Source: Solirubrobacterales bacterium (GTDB lineage Bacteria; Actinomycetota; Thermoleophilia; Solirubrobacterales; Solirubrobacteraceae). Taken from it: DNA of 13,318 nt. Where the stretch lies: assembly GCA_027314825.1 (NCBI GenBank), contig DAHVAB010000031.1:1-13318 (forward strand), given 5' to 3'. Shown piece by piece: positions 12,614 through 13,318 of this stretch; position 1 is the stretch's first letter; each line of letters begins with the position of its first letter. Below the pieces are notes generated by a model. That model searched no databases. It worked only from the letters and a program-made list of their open reading frames with translations, and was not told where the DNA came from. The position numbers and the translations under genes are program-made.

Positions 12614-13318
12614 ATGAACGAGCCGTTGCGCATCGGAGTCGTCTTCCCCCAGGCTGAGCTCGGCGGCGACCGCGGTGCGGTGCGAGAGTACGCGGCGGCG
12701 GTCACCGAGCTCGGCTACAGCCACATCGTCGTCTACGACCACGTGCTCGGCGCCGACCCGGCCGTCCATCGCGGCTGGCGCGGCCCCTACGACGTCGACA
12801 CCACCTTCCACGAGCCGATGGTGCTCTTCGGCTTCCTCGCCGCGATCACGCCGCTGGAGCTCGTCAGCGGAATCGTGATCCTGCCCCAGCGCCAGACGGC
12901 GCTCGTGGCCAAGCAGGCCGCCGAGGTCGACCTGCTCACCGAAGGCCGCTTCCGGCTCGGCGTCGGGCTCGGCTGGAACCCGGTCGAGTACGAGGCGCTC
13001 GGCAAGGACTTCTCAAACAGGGGCGAGCGGATCGCCGAGCAGGTGCAGCTGATGCGGATGCTCTGGACCGAGCGCAGCGTCACCTTCGCGGGCACACACG
13101 AGCGAATCACCGGCGCCGGGATCGCGCCGCTGCCGCTGCAGCGCCCGATTCCGGTCTGGTTCGGCGCCACCAGCCGCCGGGCGGTGCGCCGCGCCGGGCG
13201 GATCGCCGACGGCTGGTTCCCGCGGATCCCGCCGGGGCCGGAGCTGGCTGACCTGCTGGCGGCGCTGCACCAGGGCGCCGCCGAGGCGGGGCGCGACCCT
13301 GCCGAGATCGGGATCGAG
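12614..13318 (+). CDS. LLM-class F420-dependent oxidoreductase, partial
   Basis: Luciferase-like monooxygenase-fold enzymes of this group use deazaflavin F420 (some use FMN) in redox reactions in the cytoplasm. The frame starts at ATG 12614 and is open for 235 codons to the right edge, so the C-terminal part is missing. Landmarks: RIGVVFPQAELGGD (6-19), YSHIVVYDHVLGADP (35-49), HEPMVLFGFLAAIT (66-79), the VDLLTEGRFRLGVGLGWNPVEYEALG segment (about 105-130) with the conserved GRxxLGxGxG pattern, RGERIAEQVQLMRMLW (136-151) and PIPVWFGATSRRAVRRAGRIADGWFP. The style fits the Rv2161c-like (TIGR03619) branch, but the substrate is unknown. There is no ribosome binding site; a TATCTT -10-like element ends 8 nt before the ATG, which supports a leaderless start. 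Confidence 0.92.
   Translation, partial: MNEPLRIGVVFPQAELGGDRGAVREYAAAVTELGYSHIVVYDHVLGADPAVHRGWRGPYDVDTTFHEPMVLFGFLAAITPLELVSGIVILPQRQTALVAKQAAEVDLLTEGRFRLGVGLGWNPVEYEALGKDFSNRGERIAEQVQLMRMLWTERSVTFAGTHERITGAGIAPLPLQRPIPVWFGATSRRAVRRAGRIADGWFPRIPPGPELADLLAALHQGAAEAGRDPAEIGIE

Overview
The window is very GC-rich (strong G/C preference at third codon positions in the real genes) and carries families typical of Actinobacteria: an F420-type luciferase-like oxidoreductase, a DUF7144-type small membrane protein, a DUF2252 protein, and a signal peptidase I with a short cytoplasmic tail and one membrane anchor. My best guess is a soil-type member of the Thermoleophilia (Solirubrobacterales). That rests on gene families and protein style recalled from memory, since there is no rRNA or other marker here. 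It looks like ordinary chromosome: no integrase, transposase, phage gene, tRNA, rRNA or CRISPR array was seen.

Layout from left to right. Positions 1-548 (-) hold the N-terminal part of an Ala/Glu/Leu-rich helical protein that runs off the left edge. Positions 549-1095 are non-coding, with a two-copy 37-nt repeat and a possible promoter. lepB (signal peptidase I, +) and a MOSC-domain protein (+) follow. Convergent to them is an AAA_14/DUF4143-type ATPase (-) that lacks its Walker A region. Then comes a minus-strand cluster transcribed right to left: an NTF2/SnoaL-like protein (5972-6355), a PfkB-type sugar kinase (4931-5752) and an aldose 1-epimerase-like protein (3987-4934). Kinase and epimerase overlap by 4 nt and are probably co-translated. 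A six-copy 25-nt tandem repeat separates the SnoaL-like gene from the kinase. After a repeat-rich gap (6356-6830) lies a four-helix membrane protein (-), divergent from a DUF2252 protein (+) and a patatin-like lipase (+). The end of the patatin frame overlaps, tail to tail, a NUDIX hydrolase (-). A low-complexity hexamer-like repeat separates the NUDIX gene from a K+-channel/TrkA-N (RCK) protein (-) whose selectivity filter is non-canonical. A small helical protein of unknown function (-) and an F420-type LLM oxidoreductase (+, cut by the right edge) diverge from a 41-bp gap that is almost entirely one large dyad.

The genes do not form one obvious system. The best functional unit is the kinase/epimerase pair, which suggests use of an unidentified sugar. 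The clearest oddities are the ATPase without Walker A, the channel with a TVGGFP filter, the 34-bp dyad between the two divergent genes at the right, and repeated small tandem duplications confined to intergenic DNA (694-767, 1821-1882, 5817-5966, 6620-6807, 9045-9127, 10917-11032). I did not find convincing evidence of a new defence or mobile system.
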